A DNA stretch of 64,000 nucleotides from Gordonia bronchialis DSM 43247. Lineage in GTDB: Bacteria; Actinomycetota; Actinomycetes; Mycobacteriales; Mycobacteriaceae. The stretch's first letter is position 1. Each line of letters begins with the position of its first letter. The stretch lies in NCBI RefSeq assembly GCF_000024785.1, contig NC_013441.1:1860001-1924000 (forward strand), given 5' to 3'. Below are positions 63,167 through 64,000 of this stretch, one piece after another. The position numbers and the translations under genes were made by a program. Under the pieces are notes generated by a model. The model did no database searches. It saw only the letters and a list, made by a program, of their open reading frames with translations, and was not told the DNA's origin.

Positions 63167-64000
63167 ATGAATCCTGCGGGGCGAACGCCCATCACGCGCT
63201 GGTTGGTGGTTGTGGTCGCGGTCGTGTCGATGGCCCTGATGGCCGGATGTTCCGGGTCGACCTCCGACGACAACGCGGACCGGTCGTCGACCGGCACGGC
63301 GTCCTCGACGCGAAGCGGCCAACCGTCGGGATCGAGTACCACCTCCACTCCCACCGATCCGGGCACGTGCACAGTGACCGCGTGCCCCAAACTCCCCACA
63401 CCGTCGGCGGAGGTGATGAAGAGCGGCGTCACCGACAGCAACGCCGACACCGCCGTCCCCGCCTATCTCACCGGTCTGTTCAACGATCTCGACCAGACGT
63501 GGGGTGGGTGGTTCGGCGAACTCGATTGGGGCAGCCCGGATCCGGGCCGCAAGCTGATCGAGCCGGGCACCACCTTCCGCACCGAGTGCATCGACGACGA
63601 GAGCGAGGCGCAGATCCCGTCGAACCTGGCGAATGCCTTCTTCTGCCCGGTGGACGTGGCGCCCAACGGATCCGGCCAACCCGCCAAGGGCACCGTCGTG
63701 CTGCCGGTGCAGACCTTCCAGAAGATCTGGCAGGGCAACGTCTTCGGCGTCCCGTCACCCTTCGTCGGTGACTTCACCGCGGCGATCGTGGTGGCCCACG
63801 AATACGGACACAACATCGTCTACCGGATCGCCGACGTACTCGACATCCCGGAGAGCCAGGAACCACGCGGCAACAACAGCGAGCTGATCGCCGACTGTCT
63901 CGCCGGAAACTGGGCGGCCACCGTGTTTCAGCGAGATGCATTGTCGCCCAAGGATATTCTGCAGGTCGCGGCGTTGTTGCCGATCATCGGTGATCCGGGA
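63167..64000 (+). CDS. Second lipoprotein neutral zinc metallopeptidase (3' end outside window)
   Basis: 278 codons from ATG at 63167 (MNPAGRTPITRWLVVVV) with no stop before the window edge. It repeats the layout of the preceding gene: lipobox LMAGC, Ser/Thr-rich linker, paired cysteines (TCTVTACPK), zinc motif VAHEYGHNI and ELIADCLAGNWAAT. The two genes are 29 bp apart and clearly related, so they arose by tandem duplication and are likely co-transcribed. Confidence 0.85.
   Translation, partial: MNPAGRTPITRWLVVVVAVVSMALMAGCSGSTSDDNADRSSTGTASSTRSGQPSGSSTTSTPTDPGTCTVTACPKLPTPSAEVMKSGVTDSNADTAVPAYLTGLFNDLDQTWGGWFGELDWGSPDPGRKLIEPGTTFRTECIDDESEAQIPSNLANAFFCPVDVAPNGSGQPAKGTVVLPVQTFQKIWQGNVFGVPSPFVGDFTAAIVVAHEYGHNIVYRIADVLDIPESQEPRGNNSELIADCLAGNWAATVFQRDALSPKDILQVAALLPIIGDPG

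Noticed and set aside
1..64000. CRISPR arrays, rRNA, tRNA, prophage or integrated-element attachment sites
   Set aside because: No regularly spaced repeats, conserved RNA cores, integrases or phage structural genes were seen.

Overview
The window is high-GC actinobacterial DNA, most likely from a mycolic-acid-containing Mycobacteriales genus such as Gordonia (genus is inference). From memory of M. tuberculosis H37Rv, many genes match the block Rv3283 to Rv3311: sseA, a SufE-like gene, accA3, lhr, nei2, glpD2, lpdA, a GGCT-like gene, amiA1, purine nucleoside phosphorylase, upp and Rv3311. That core is interrupted by accessory loci. I saw no tRNA, rRNA or CRISPR array.

Layout. 1-8.8 kb: conserved core with nucleotide salvage (upp, PNP), an ABC ATPase, an M20 amidohydrolase and lpdA. 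8.9-13.6 kb: accessory run of unrecognised, partly type-VII-like proteins ending in a DUF3558-type lipoprotein gene. That gene is split by an IS1634/IS1549-like element flanked by a perfect 85-bp direct repeat. 13.7-27.4 kb: glpK/glpD, nei2-lhr, a cobalamin-riboswitch cbtBA cobalt-uptake operon, an acyl-CoA dehydrogenase and mntH. 27.5-34 kb: xanthine-dehydrogenase-like operon with an 8-oxoguanine/guanine-deaminase-like hydrolase and an MFS transporter. 35-43 kb: prpR, a frameshifted prpD, an open reading frame that joins the N-terminal half of PrpB to the C-terminal part of PrpC, then pyc. 44-47.6 kb: two-component phenol/4-hydroxyphenylacetate hydroxylase operon with an AraC regulator (pheA1, pheA2, pheR). 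47.6-49 kb: metE remnant with a large out-of-frame internal deletion behind a cobalamin riboswitch. 49-53.4 kb: urate-degradation genes uraH and uraD, a purine permease fused to a degenerate UraD-like domain, and a MobA-like nucleotidyltransferase. 53.4-64 kb: TetR-regulated drug exporter, accA3, a condensation-domain acyltransferase, sufE, sseA and two tandem lipoprotein metallopeptidases.

How it fits together. The most interesting pattern is that two B12-independent pathways are broken in the same window: the methylcitrate cycle (prpD frameshift, prpB-prpC fusion) and MetE. Meanwhile a B12-riboswitch-controlled cobalt importer is intact. If these lesions are real rather than assembly errors, the strain would depend on B12 for propionate and methionine metabolism. 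The purine genes form a partial guanine/xanthine to allantoin route in two separated islands; urate oxidase is not in the window.
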